A stretch of DNA of 64,000 nucleotides from positions 677,501 through 741,500 of the forward strand of contig JACVVK020000193.1 in assembly GCA_018292915.2 (NCBI GenBank), written 5' to 3'. The notes beneath the pieces are model-generated. The model was given only the letters and a program-made list of their open reading frames with translations, was not told the origin of the DNA and ran no database searches. The translations under genes were made by a program, and so were the position numbers. Source of the stretch: Batillaria attramentaria. Its lineage: Eukaryota > Mollusca > Gastropoda > Batillariidae. This document shows, in pieces, positions 11,405 to 21,895 of this stretch (position 1 is the stretch's first letter; each line of letters opens with the position of its first letter).

Positions 11405-11797
11405 GGCCATGTCACACGAGAGGGCAAAAACACTTGAAAACATTGTTTTCAGATGTTTCGCTGCAAAACAGTGTGTTTTTTCGTGTGACATACTTCACAA
11501 CAATGTTTTCAAAACACTGTTTCGATCGTGTTGTCAGTTTTAGAGCCTGCCCTAAAATCCGAAAACATGTTTTGTGTTTCAACCAATGAAAGCCGCCGTG
11601 CGGAGTGTCAAGTGACACCTTCCCGTATCCGCTCAGTCAACATGTATGTATAAGGAAAAGAGACATCGACTTTACCCAGAAACCCCATCCAGAGGTATTT
11701 CATACGCATTGAAGTTTTACATACAAGAAAAGGGTGTCTAGTAAGGTAGGAATGTCTTGACCGTAGCAGGGAAACTTGTTTTCAGTGTGACATCGCC
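11405..11797. mobile_element. 393 bp MITE with GGC.ATGTCACAC ends
   Basis: Inverted ends GGCCATGTCACAC and GTGTGACATCGCC, flanked by CTAAA (11400-11404) and TTAAA (11798-11802). The same flanking repeat without the insertion is present at 12661-12684 (TGTACCTAAAGAGCGAAC), giving an empty-site comparison inside this window. The superfamily is not clear from the termini. Confidence 0.75.
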
Positions 11798-12215
11798 TTA
11801 AAGAGTGAACAGGTATTACCCCAAGCAGTGTTCCAGCAGTGTGTTCTGGTGAAAGGATTTGCGTCACAATATGACGCGAAAAGGGACTAAAGAATAATTT
11901 ACGTCACGACATGACGTCTTTCGACTTCGTACGGAAATGGGGACGAAGGAGCTTTGCCAGTCGCTTGACGTGGAATTGTTGATCTTTTGCTACGTATTAT
12001 CAACAAGCGGTCGTGTTTGTGACAAGCGTAAGCCTAGTTCCAGTTCTCTACTAAGACGGAGGCTTCGAAACGGAAAAGCTGACTTCTCAAAGCCTATGGA
12101 CAAAGCGAGGTAAAGCACCTCAGTCAGTGATGTCGCGTGAAGCATTTGGATTGCTGATGTCAGCTTTCAAATCAAAGACTTGAAATGCAGGTAGGGACGT
12201 GGTATAAATAATTTT

Positions 12216-12358
12216 CCCAATTCGGTGCCCCCGATTACGTAAAATACACCACACTCGTTTGTTGATTTCGACCGTAAAACTGCTCGTTAAAACTCGCAGT
12301 TTTACGGTCGAAATCAACAAACTCGTGTGGTGTATTTTCCGTAATCGGGGGCACCTCA
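12216..12358. repeat. Foldback hairpin, copy 1
   Basis: Inverted arms of roughly 60 bp reading from TCGGTGCCCCCGATTACG inward to CGACCGTAAAACTGC, then mirrored outward to GTAATCGGGGGCACC. The central 12 bp loop is TCGTTAAAACTC. It can form a long stem. The loop orientation is the reverse of that in copy 2 (18105-18262). Confidence 0.85.
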
Positions 12359-12524
12359 TTGTGAAAACTCTCTCTCTCTATATATATATATAGGGGAAGT
12401 AAGTAAAGCTGAGAGCGCTCCCTAGATCTAGGAGATGTGTGCTTTGTATGCCAGTGGACAAGTCCGCCTTGCCCTATATTTACTTACTTCCCCTATTTTC
12501 AAATTGACCTGATTGAGCGCATGT

Positions 12525-12570
<46 letters not shown>

Positions 12571-12684
12571 CCACTCTACCACTATTCCAAGTCATGGTTT
12601 AAAATCCATAATTCACCACACGTGGTATAACATTGTACCCATGACAACCACGCGTGAATTATGGCTGTACCTAAAGAGCGAACA

Positions 12685-12850
12685 TTCAATTCAATTCAAT
12701 TTTCAATTCAATATAACTTTATTGTCTGTCGATGGCAGAAAATTTTCTTCTGGCTCGCACACACACATAGCGGAGTTTCTTAGCTCCACGTTTATACTAA
12801 AATTGTGCACTTCGTGCTACAAGCACGACATTTGCAGGATTTGCTCATCA
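12685..12850 (-). mobile_element. 3' end of a retrotransposon (ATTGAA tail)
   Basis: Reading the minus strand, a 3' UTR ends in GACAATAAAGTTATATTGAA followed by ATTGAA-type repeats at 12685-12710. A polyadenylation signal followed by short direct repeats is the 3' signature also seen for the LINEs near 31470. A related fragment (GTAGCACGAAGTGCACAATTT) occurs at 16230-16262. Confidence 0.6.
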
Positions 12851-13137
12851 ACATGATATATTAGATTTCTGATACAGGGCCATCTCAAATATTGACTGGT
12901 TTTGGAGAAAAAATTAATTAAAATAATTGTCTGCAGCAGACGAATTTGGAGATCAGTGCATCAGCAGTAAATGTAGAGGCGCCCCATAAATATCCACTAA
13001 ATATTCCACCTATTTAACAGAAATACAGAACAATCCCACAGAGTGACAGGATAATTTGAATACACCTCTTTATTTGTGTTGTCTGTTTAAATGAAACGTT
13101 TGAAAATACGCGCGGTCCGCACTTGATGGAATTCAAA

Positions 13138-13193
13138 ATGGCGGCGCTCATTGTTTTGGAAGATCGTGGAGAAGAGGAGAACACGTATTTGGG
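13138..13193 (+). pseudogene. Possible first coding exon of an unrecognised element
   Basis: An ATG in good context (TTCAAAATGG) opens MAALIVLEDRGEEENTYL and meets a strong GGG|GTAAGT donor. A possible second exon at 14133-14199 (TTTCAG acceptor, CTT|GTAAGT donor) carries an in-frame stop. A third acceptor (TATCTAG at about 14583) leads into the pseudogene at 14584-15918. Linking these is inference. Confidence 0.25.
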
Positions 13194-14018
13194 GTAAGTC
13201 AGGGCAGTTTCGTTCGTTTGATACATAATTTATAATTTCCAGCCTTTTCTGTCGAGTCTTGGTGTTGTTCTCGGTGTGTCTGATGTATCACTAGGTCTAT
13301 TTTGATGACGAATGCTGACTTTTTGTAATGTTTACTCCAGCGAAGATACGTGAACGATGCGCCAGTCGTGTATGCACGTGTGTGTTATCATTACGCGCGA
13401 AAGGTAAATCTAGGAAAAGGGAAGAGGACAGGCCAAAAGAAAGGATTTTCCACTTGAAATACTTGGAAAAGAAACGTGTGAGTTACGATTTCTGATTGGG
13501 AAGAGGAGGGGAAGTGAAAAGAAGCAACAGACGCCTGGATCTAATCATTCATATAATTCAGTGGTGATTGTTTGTGGGCTGTTCATGCACCCAATGCGTG
13601 ACGTGTCCCCCCCCCCCCACCCCCCCACCCCCCCACTCCCCCATTTCAGGACTAAAACAAAGATGAGAACTGCTTGCAATAGAAGGGACAGCATTTCTGA
13701 GTACTTCATTGCGGATTTTTGTTGCCGATTTAGACTGTAAGCTTACTCCTTCCCATTATAGTTTTGGTACTTGAATGATTTTCACGGTTGCAAATAAAGG
13801 GAAAGAGAGAAAGTGGAGATTACAGGGGCAAACAAGGAAGATTGTTACCATTTTTATTTTATTTTTTTTAGTATCCCGCTTTGAATAAATATGGAATAAA
13901 GAAAAGGGAGTCATGGGTCTAGGGGCGGTGGGGAGGATTTGGATGGCGATAGTGATAAACATCCGTAGGTCCCTGAATTTTTCGTATATTCGTAGTACTG
14001 CAACGTTTTGATGTTTTT

Positions 14019-14067
<49 letters not shown>

Positions 14068-14379
14068 GTCACACCCCTTTCTTCTATGAGTTTACCATTA
14101 TAGTAAGTAGCAAGGTGTGTTTTCTCATTTCAGAGTCCACATGGACAAGAAAAGTACTTGTCAGCAGTTTCTTCTGTGATGGTGTGAAAGGACAGTGCTT
14201 GTAAGTACTTCAGGGATGTTTTTGTATGACCATTTTTTGCTCACTTCATGCAAACATATATGTGAAGTGAGCATGTTTTGCACTAATGAGATGGTAAATG
14301 CGCTGACTTTCGTTTTATTTTATTTGTTTTTGGTGGTGGTGGTGGGGGGGGGGCTACTTTGGCAAGATATCTCAGTGAA

Positions 14380-14433
<54 letters not shown>

Positions 14434-14535
14434 ACTTCTGTCATCAGTTAGGTTCACTAGTCAAGTATTCACTTTGCAGACTAACACGCCTTGTATTTAT
14501 TAGCAATAAAGTGCGTTATGATTGCAGATGAATTT

Positions 14536-14567
<32 letters not shown>

Positions 14568-14583
14568 CCTTATCCTTATCTAG
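13194..14583. other. Intronic low-complexity stretch
   Basis: Contains a C-rich tract (13608-13640), (CA)n at 14018-14069, (GT)n at 14381-14433 and again at 14540-14567. Apart from the possible small exon noted above, I see no gene. Confidence 0.6.
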
Positions 14584-15918
14584 GGGCACCCGACATGGCT
14601 GACACATGAAAATGCAGCAACAGACTGGGGCCTTTGTGCAATATGCCAGCGGAAAACCAGTGAAAATCTACAATGTCCGGCCAGAGCAACGCACAAATCA
14701 GGGTCATCATACACCACTTTAGCAGAAAACTTGACTAAATTTCTCCTCACCAGACTGAAGGAAGGGGAGGATCTTGAAGAAACATTTAGGAAAAGACAAG
14801 CATGTTTCCATACGTCGTGTCAAATACAACTCATCAAAGTTGAAGCGAAAGCTTGGAGCAGCTTTTACTGCAGGCGAAGAACCACCGAAAAAGTTCACTA
14901 GACGTGATTCAAGTGCAGGTGCAACAACAGATACAAGTGACGGACATCAACTTTGCTGCTTCCTGTGTGACAAGCCTGCTTTAGCAAAGGAACTAAGACA
15001 AGCGTCAACGTTCCAGTTAGACAGAAGAGTCCGAGAGTGTGCTCTAGCATTACAGGACAGCAAACTGATGAAAAAAACCCCTGAAATACCACCCTGTGTG
15101 TCTCCTTAACCTCTACAGAAGAGCTAAACCCAAGTTGACAAGTGAAGAAGAGCCAGAGCAAATGCAGCATAGTCTAGTATTCGCAGAATTGACTGAGTTC
15201 TTGCAGGAGGTGAGGGACGGTTCAGCTGACCTGGTCGTCTTCAAAATGGCTGATTTAGTAAATCTGTATGAAACTAGACTTCAAGATTTTGGTGTTGTCT
15301 CTGGCAGGGTTCATAGCAGTAGACTTCGGCAGAGGCTGCTGGCACATTTCCCTGATCTCCGAGCACATGCGAGTGGACAAGATATGCTTCTCACTTTCGA
15401 TGACCATTTGAACAGTACACTGAAGGAAGCATACACAGAGACTTGGGATGATGCAGCCGTCCATTTTGCAAAAGCTGCAAGAATTGTGAGAAGGGAAATG
15501 TTTCAGTTCAGTCAATTCACTGGTACACATGATAAGGACTGTCAATACAAAAGTGTTCCAGAGACCCTGCTAGCTCTCATGCAAATGATTCTACAAGGCC
15601 CAAGTATAGACGCAACAGGTAGAGGAAAGTGTCAAGCGTCCCTCTCATTGGCTCAGCTGGCCTGTTTTAATGCCACAGAAATCAAAGCAGCAAACTACAT
15701 CAGCAAGGCACACAAAGGACAGAGAGCCACCCATTCCTGTCTATGTTGGGCTACTAACACATGCGCAGACTCGCAAGAAAGAGTTAGTTGATACTATGCA
15801 CACTTTGGGGCTAAGTATATCTTACAAGAGAGTCTTGGAAATATCTGGGGGACTGGCCACCAAGGCATGCGAACAGTACAGAAAGGATAATAAAGGATCA
15901 GCGGCTAGTAAGGTTTGA
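14584..15918 (+). pseudogene. Decayed zinc-finger-type gene of unknown, probably repeat-borne, family
   Basis: The open segments read, in three frames: DWGLCAICQRKTSENLQCPA and YTTLAENLTKFLL (14610-14790), then after a frameshift KLKRKLGAAFTAGEEPPKK and CCFLCDKPA (14800-15105), then LTEFLQEVRDGSADLVVFK, ADLVNLYETRL and RLRQRLLAHFPDLRAH (15110-15700). The last stretch is PIPVYVGLLTHAQTRKK with LGLSISYKRVLEISGGLA (15670-15918). CxxC and HTSC pairs near the start suggest a metal-binding finger. I recognise the layout as one repeated among invertebrate hypothetical proteins, but I know no function for it. At least two frameshifts show it is dead. It stops at 15918 without a recognisable C-terminus. 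Confidence 0.55.
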
Positions 15919-16273
15919 CTTTTCTTTCCGTTCGTCTGTTTCTTCGCCCGCTCGTCCGTCCGTCCGTCTGTCCGTTCGTCCGTCAAGGTCACACGTAAAG
16001 GTCAAGGTCACACGTGGGTCATAAAGGCTTTTGTCGCCCTAGTGACTGAGAAAATGTCGCCCTAAGGTAGGGCTTGTTTGTGTTTTTCCACTACAGCAGC
16101 TGAGAAACGAGTTAAGGTAGCCGCCATTTTGAATGTTACTAAAAATAGACACATACATTGAGTTTCCGCCGTGGCCCTGTATCAGTATTTGATCAGTACA
16201 TGAAAGTCTTCACGTGTGCCAAATTTGGTGCTTGTAGCACGAAGTGCACAATTTTGGAACTAAGAAACCCCAC

Positions 16274-16325
<52 letters not shown>
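15919..16325. repeat. Pyrimidine-rich CGTC repeats and AGGTCA fragment
   Basis: Short GTCCGTCCGTCTGTCC-type repeats (15940-15985) lead into AAGGTCACACGTAAAGGTCAAGG, then a fragment related to the 3' end at 12760-12830. A (CA)n microsatellite (16278-16326) closes the block and adjoins the LINE tail. Confidence 0.55.
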
Positions 16326-16328
<3 letters not shown>

Positions 16329-16518
16329 TAATAATAATAATGATAATGGGTATTTAAGGGACGCCCTCCCTCCCGCAGGAGCTCAGGGCGCCTTACAGTC
16401 AACACGCACTCACTCACACAGAGACGGAAACACTCACGCAACATTCCTTCACACATACATTTAACGACAACACATAATGTGCAGCAGCATACACGGGCTC
16501 GGCTGCCCCGGCACACAA

Positions 16519-16556
<38 letters not shown>

Positions 16557-17520
16557 CCAGCAAGATGATGTGGCGACAGCTATTGGTTAAGGGCGGTGAA
16601 GAGGTGGGTTTTCAGATTTTGCTTGAAGGATGATTTTGTGTCTGCATATCTGATCGATGCTGGGAGATCATTCCAGCAAGTCGGTCCCTGGAATGCAAAA
16701 CTACGCTGACCAAAGGTCTTTGTTCTGACTTGAGGGATACGGAGTTTCCGAGTGTCGGCAGCAGAACGAAGTAGTCTCGAAGGAGTGTAAAGCTGAAGCA
16801 AAGAAGATAGATATGGAGGACAGGAAGAGGTAACACAGTTGTACGTAAGGGATGAAATCTTATATTGGATTCTAGAGGACACAGGCAACCAGTGCAGAGT
16901 GCGGAGAAGGGGTGTGACGTGGTCTGATTTCTTCGCTTTAAGAACTAAGCGAGCGGCAGCATTCTGAACCTTTTGAAGTCTCTTTAGGAGGAACTGAGGG
17001 CAGCCAGCCAGAAGGGCATTGCAGTAGTCCAGCTTGGATAGGACAAAGGCACAGACAAGAACTTTAGTTGCATCCTCTGTGAGGTAGTGACGGATTGAGG
17101 CAATGCGTCTCAACTCAATGTACGCAGATTTACAGACGTTTGTGACCTGATTACACATTGACAGGCTGCTGTCCAGAGTTACGCCCAGGTTTTTTACATG
17201 AGGAGAGAACTGCACTGAGGAATTACATATCTCAATGGACTGAGGGAGTGACACTGACCGGGAAATTCTCGGTGAGGCAACAATCATAGCCTCAGTTTTG
17301 TCATCGTTTAATTTAAGTTTATTTGAAGTCACCCATAGTTTAATTTTAGAGACACACTCCTGGAGACTCTTAACTCTTTGACGACGGAGCGCAATTTCTG
17401 ACACACGATTTCCTATAGGAAATCGTGTGTCAGAAATTGCGCTCCGTCGTCAAAGAGTTAATGGTGTCATGAATCTGGTCAGGGGGGCACGAGTCATGAA
17501 GCTGCGTGTCGTCTGCACGT
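16326..17520 (-). pseudogene. L2-like LINE, C-terminal half of reverse transcriptase and 3' UTR
   Basis: On the minus strand the RT starts inside the catalytic motif (ADDTQLHDSCPPDQIHDTI, about 17516-17462). It is interrupted by a palindromic insertion at TTAA and resumes SLQECVSKIKLW, KLNDDKTEAMIV, VKNLGVTLDSSLSM, LDYCNALLAGCP and LLRTLHWLPVSSRIQYKI. It ends TCWNDLPASIR...LFTALNQ with a stop near 16580. The 3' UTR carries TAAGGCGCCCTGAGCTCC and ends in ATTATTATTATTATT. LHWLPV..RI and WNDLP are the conserved C-terminal block of L2/CR1-group elements. The 5' side is cut at a (CA)n tract, so the endonuclease and most of RT are gone. Confidence 0.85.
17374..17457. mobile_element. 84 bp perfect palindrome inserted at TTAA
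   Basis: Each arm is 42 bp (17374-17415 and 17416-17457) with no mismatch. Arms begin CTCTTTGACGACGGAGCG and meet at CCTA|TAGG. TTAA flanks both sides (17370-17373, 17458-17461), and removing the element plus one TTAA rejoins the LINE reading frame as DTI-K-SLQEC. A TTAA duplication is the piggyBac-type target. The element has no loop and no room for anything but the inverted repeats. Confidence 0.85.
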
Positions 17521-17544
17521 CACACACACACACACACACACGTA

Positions 17545-18262
17545 GCAATGTTCCAGCAGTGTGTTCTGGTGAAAGGATTTGCGTCACGATATGACGCGAA
17601 AAGCGACTAAAGAATAGAAAAGGAAACGGTAATGACTGCGAAGTGGTTACAAGTTAAGCAAATAAAAGCGACATAAACGGACAGAAACCACTTAACTTTC
17701 ACAAAGGACGGCACAGGTCAACGTTTCGGCTTTCGCCTTCTTCAGGACATAAACAAATGGGACATAACTTCAAATTTTGTTGAATATATACGTCACGACA
17801 TGACGTGGTTCGACTTCGTAAGGGAAGGGGGACGAAGAAGCTTTGCCAGTCGCTTGACGTGGAATTGTTGATCTTTTGCTGCGTTTTTTCAACAAGCGGT
17901 CGTGTTTGTGACAAGCGTAAGCCTAGTTCCAGTTCTCTACTAAGACGGAGGCTTCGAAATGGACCTGCTAACTTTTCAAAGCCTATGGACAAAGAGAAGT
18001 GAAGCACCTCAGTCAGAGATACCGCGTGAAAGCATTTGGATTGCCGATGTCAGCTTTCAAATCAAAGAAATGCAGCTACGGACGTGGTACATGTATAAAT
18101 AATTTTCCCAATTCGGTGCCCCCAATTACGGAAAGTACACCACACTCGTTTGTTGATTTTGACCGTAAAACTGCGAGTTTTAACGAGCAGTTTTACGGTC
18201 GAAATCAACAAACGAGTGTGGTGTATTTTCCGTAATCGGGGGCACCGAATTGGGAAAACTCT
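17545..18262. repeat. Dispersed repeat family, copy 2
   Basis: Matches 11830-12358 from GTTCCAGCAGTGTGTTCTGG through CGTCACGACATGACGT and GACGTGGAATTGTTGATCTT to the terminal foldback hairpin (18105-18262), which has the GAGTTTTAACGA loop. A 172 bp insertion (17617-17788) is absent from copy 1. The hairpin arms here are longer and match better than in copy 1. Confidence 0.75.
17617..17788 (-). mobile_element. Penelope-like element fragment
   Basis: The insertion relative to copy 1 contains, on the minus strand, CCTGAAGAAGGCGAAAGCCG followed by AAACG (17746-17721). That is the phrase typical of Penelope-like element terminal repeats, which carry hammerhead-ribozyme relatives. The core here is CTGAAGA rather than CTGATGA, with a GGC/GCC stem and GAAAC. 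No reverse transcriptase is left. Confidence 0.45.
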
Positions 18263-18955
18263 CTCTCTCTCTCTCTTTATATATCCCTCTCGTCTAAGAT
18301 TTTATAGTGTATTTGGTATGTCTTACAGACTTGAAGGGGGTGGGGGACCCGCCCTGACCGGCAACAATAAACAGACAAAATAACTGAAATTTGGAGAACA
18401 GCTTTATGGGATGGGGCCATTCCTTCTCCCCCCCCCCCCCCCCCCCCTTTTTTTTATGATTCTATTTGAAACGACGCCTTAAAGATCGCAACACTTTTCG
18501 TTCGGGCTAAATCTTTGCAAACGGACAGTATCGTGCTTTGATGGCACTTTTTACGTGGAACACTGTTACAAAGGAATGTGAGTGAATGGCAGTACTACTC
18601 TGACAGGTAAGCAGTATCGCACGCTGCAGACGATGATAACACAGTAGGCCTATGTCTCGGGAACTACACAGTATAATTATCTCGGATAAATCTTGTACGA
18701 CCTCGACTGCATAGCCACGTGACTGGGATTATACACAATAGTGCCCTACGACTGTATATGTTACAGTGAATTTGGAAATTTTCAGTAAGTTCATGTAATT
18801 ACTGTTTCACTCAGGGATTTCATGAAATCCCTGGAAATTGCAGGGATTTCATGAAATTCTTAAGTTTTTGTCATGGTTTTTACACTATTTTACAGGCTGA
18901 GTTTAGTGAATTTGTGTAAGGTCAGACAACCGGTGCCTAGACCCTGAAATTCCAC
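18263..18955. other. No gene seen
   Basis: Holds a (CT)n run, a C-tract at 18428-18447 and a local duplication of AGGGATTTCATGAAAT (about 18815-18860). Nothing coding. Confidence 0.6.
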
Positions 18956-18959
18956 TCAT

Positions 18960-19160
18960 ACCGGCCCCTGTATGTAGTGGTTAGCACCGGACCATGGACC
19001 AGGAGACCCAGGTTCGAGTCCCAGCCGAGACAAGCGGGATATTTCCTACCTAGGTCGGCTCCTACCCAGAGCGGGTGTGCTATGGGCCAAATGCGGAGGC
19101 TGTTGCCACACAATATAATACAGATCTGTTCAAGACTGAGTTGTGAGCGCCACTGAAATA
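18960..19160 (+). mobile_element. tRNA-derived SINE, family 2
   Basis: The A-box-like TGTAGTGGTTAGCACCGGAC and B-box-like GGTTCGAGTCC are spaced as in a tRNA, followed by a body with CCTACCCAGAGCGGGTGTG and CTGTTGCCACACA. A second copy, reverse orientation, is at 51440-51662. The two copies share the whole body, so this is a family and not a tRNA gene. Confidence 0.8.
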
Positions 19161-20285
19161 GCCATATCCAAGGGCGGAGAATTACAAATAATTTCACTGG
19201 AGATTATAATCTTTAGTTTTGATGTTGTTAGCCTATACTAAAAGGTAAACCTGTGGCAGCTGACTTTTTCTTAAATTGCACTAATCTTCAGATGGTACCA
19301 GGGTAATATTTAGCAGTTATTCCCCATCAAGCTATGGGATACCGACGAGCATTTTGATCCAAGACGCAAATCAAACCTGAACTTTAGCAAAATACGAAGG
19401 CCGCGGGCTACAACTTTCTTCTCTGTCACCTCCAGTATAGTTTTGTTTTCATTTCCATCTATGAAAACTGAAGTTTATAACCAATATTTCGGAAACAGTT
19501 AATAGCTTCTCCATGCAAGCTTTGTTTACAGAAGTAAACCTATGAGACGCCATTTGCACGACGCAGACCTGAGGCCGAAGGTCCTTGTTGATCAGTACAT
19601 GTATCGCCGCATTATTTGTGCGTTTGACACGTACGGAACTGCTCTAAAGGTGTCATCTCAATTTATTAAACCTACCTTAATGATTAACCTTAGTTCTTAA
19701 AGCCGAGTTTTTGCGTAAAGCTCAGTTGTAAAACCAAGCTTCAGCTTTGGTGCACAGCTACAAAACGGTTTGGTGCAAACGTCGCTCCATGTGAAATCGG
19801 GGAATGGCCGCTTCCCGCTTGAAATTTTCCCTTGGCTTCTTTGGTATAGATATGTACGTGAAATATTTATATATAATAATATTATAAGTTGTGTACCGTT
19901 TGCACGTAATCTTCGGCTGAGCTATATCCGAAACGATTTCACGGCTTCGCAGCAAGGAAACAGTAGACGAAAGTCAAGCACTCATCGGACCGCACCTGGC
20001 TGGTTTACCGCAATGTCAAGGGCAGTGGAATATTTTAAGCCTGGTAAGCTTTTGTTAGACACTCGGGCAGATCAACGACCTTTCCCTTGATATTGAGGTA
20101 CATCGAGGGCTATCGCATGGCTCACGACCAATTCCTGTAGGAGAACTAAAATGAAATGAAAACAAATACAGATTATATCGGTAGGAACAGTTAAAAGTTT
20201 TCTTCATTCGATTTGTTCAAGTGCAACACGCTGCACCAGCCACCTTCTGTTTGGGAACAACAGGTGATACAGTTTTGAATAATTA

Positions 20286-20334
<49 letters not shown>

Positions 20335-20340
20335 TATCAA
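19161..20340. other. Intron, no gene seen
   Basis: First part of the long intron of gene 1, reading from exon 2. Ends next to the exon in a (CT)n(CA)n tract (20288-20332). Short ORFs here resemble no family I know. Confidence 0.55.
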
Positions 20341-20347
20341 TACCTAC

Positions 20348-20758
20348 CATAGAACACCACAGGACCACAGCCTGCACCAACATCTGTCGTCAAAGCGTCG
20401 TTGAAAGTTCCCTCCAAACAAATCGGTTTGCAGGTCCAAGATCCCCCACTGTGTACTCCTTTTTCAGCAGTGAAGTTGTAGGAAAATGTATACAATCCGT
20501 TAGCGGCAAACTGTATACAACCACATCCGTCAGCGTTTATGTTTCCATTACAACTGCTCTCAAAAGCAGTCACCTGACAATCGACAGTTGCACTTGCTGA
20601 CCCATTTGCTTGAAACAGAAAGCGAAGATTATCAAGGCGCACGCCAGAACAGACAGCGGGAGTGAATCGGGTGGAATCCAAAGTGCACGTTACATTTGTC
20701 GGACCATCCACCCATGTTCCTGGTGCGGGGCAGTCTAGTGACACATCAGCCGCCTGCA
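20348..20758 (-). CDS. Gene 1 exon 2: cysteine-rich N-terminal domain
   Basis: Membrane-distal domain of the receptor, 137 codons. The acceptor TTTACAG|TG joins the signal-peptide exon in phase 1; the donor is TATG|GTAGGT, phase 1. It starts VQAADVSLDCPAPGTW and has NVTCTLD, PAVCSGVRLDNLRF, ATVDCQVT, SSCNGNINADGCGCIQF, YTFSYNFTAEKG, SWTCKPICLEG and GAGCGPVVF. There are eleven cysteines and several N-glycosylation sequons. The spacing is not that of a plain Ig domain, though a TC..F and Y.F.YN pair of strands suggests an Ig-like sandwich with extra disulfides. Likely the first ligand-facing module. The equivalent exon of gene 2 is outside the window. Confidence 0.75.
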
Positions 20759-20810
20759 CTGTAAACAAAAAAAAAAAAAGAAAAAGCTATATAGTCTCTC
20801 TCTCTCTGAG

Positions 20811-20898
20811 AGATGTAACTCCTGCTGAACGAGTATGGATACAAGAGTAATTTAAGATGTAACTCCTGCTGAACGAGTATGGATACAAGAGTAATTTA
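20811..20898. repeat. 44 bp tandem duplication
   Basis: AGATGTAACTCCTGCTGAAC and the following bases to GAGTAATTTA occur twice in direct succession (20811-20854, 20855-20898). It lies just 5' of the N-terminal domain exon of gene 1, in the intron. Confidence 0.9.
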
Positions 20899-21890
20899 GA
20901 ATTGTCTGCACCACTACCGCATGTAATCAGCGTTCCTGTAGAATACATACTATATACAGTATTCACAATGAGGTGCCTTAGGGCTGAAGATAGATCTTGC
21001 CCCGATCTCAAAGGTGCACCGTCGTTCCTACCGCCCAAATTGTCTGGCAAATGCCTGCTTGCAAACGCGAGGAATGACGTCATTGTTTCTATTTTTTAGA
21101 ACAATTGACACCAACCCATTTACTACAACAACAACAACAAACAAAACAATTTTGTTTGTATCAGGGATCTATATCCGGAAATGAATTTGTGGAGAAGTGG
21201 ACACGCTACAGTACTGAATGCTTTGTGGAAACGAAACGGCGGTCAGCAAGAAAATAGTTCACCTGAAAAGCAAACCTTGCTTCAAATTACTACGCCTCTG
21301 ACTGTTAAAGAAGCCATTTATCTTGAGCGAAAATGGGTTTTCTTCTGTTATACGGGCATCAAAATGTGCAGAAATCGGGACAGCAATGCATCAATCATTT
21401 GTTCCTTCTTAATTAAAACTTTTTCCCCCTTTTTATGGGTCATTCGAAGACACAATAGTTCTGCTATTGGAAATCATACTCGTTCACGGTAAACGCAAAC
21501 CTGTGCTTTGACTTCGTCCGAATGCCATGCACAGGTGTGACATCGATGGTGTCTTGTGGCGGTGCACACCCACTGGTGAGCTTAGTCAACTTCGATGGTT
21601 CATACTCGTGTTTTGTCTGCGCATTTCACATAATTATCCTCAAAGCGTCGAGTGCCAGACCGGCCGTCGTGAGAGACAGAGAGAGAGCACCGTGAATGAC
21701 TGAAAGCGAACGTTGAAAATCGAACATTGGTATCACGATGAGGCATTTCGTCCGGTGCAAGTCCTACAATGCAGCTTTCCTTTTATTCTACTGCTGTTGT
21801 AAAGTTTGCGGCCTTGGTACCAAACGGTATGTTCACACACTGCTTGTTCTTTTTCCTAGCAAAGTGCTTACGGTGATAATCATAACTATG
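20899..21890. other. Intron, no gene seen
   Basis: Intron 1 of gene 1. ORFs of about 100 codons on the plus strand have no recognisable motif and no splice context. A short ACAACAACAACAAC run lies at 21126-21142. Confidence 0.55.
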
Positions 21891-21895
21891 CTTTA

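Larger units (their letters stand above)
11290..12370. repeat. Dispersed repeat family, copy 1 (with MITE and foldback end)
   Basis: Begins ACCACTCTACCACTATTACA and continues after an internal MITE (11405-11797) with GTTCCAGCAGTGTGTTCTGG, GACGTGGAATTGTTGATCTT and CTACTAAGACGGAGGCTTCG. It ends in a foldback hairpin (12216-12358). Copy 2 lies at 17545-18262, and the first 115 bp recur at 12570-12684. No protein is visible; probably a non-autonomous element. Confidence 0.65.

Noticed and set aside
14381..14503. CVCVCV-type and HTHTHT-type ORFs here and elsewhere
   Set aside because: Translations of (TG)n or (CA)n microsatellites.
18960..19030. tRNA gene at the GGTTCGAGTCC box
   Set aside because: Repeated with a shared 3' body at 51440-51662; no proper acceptor stem.
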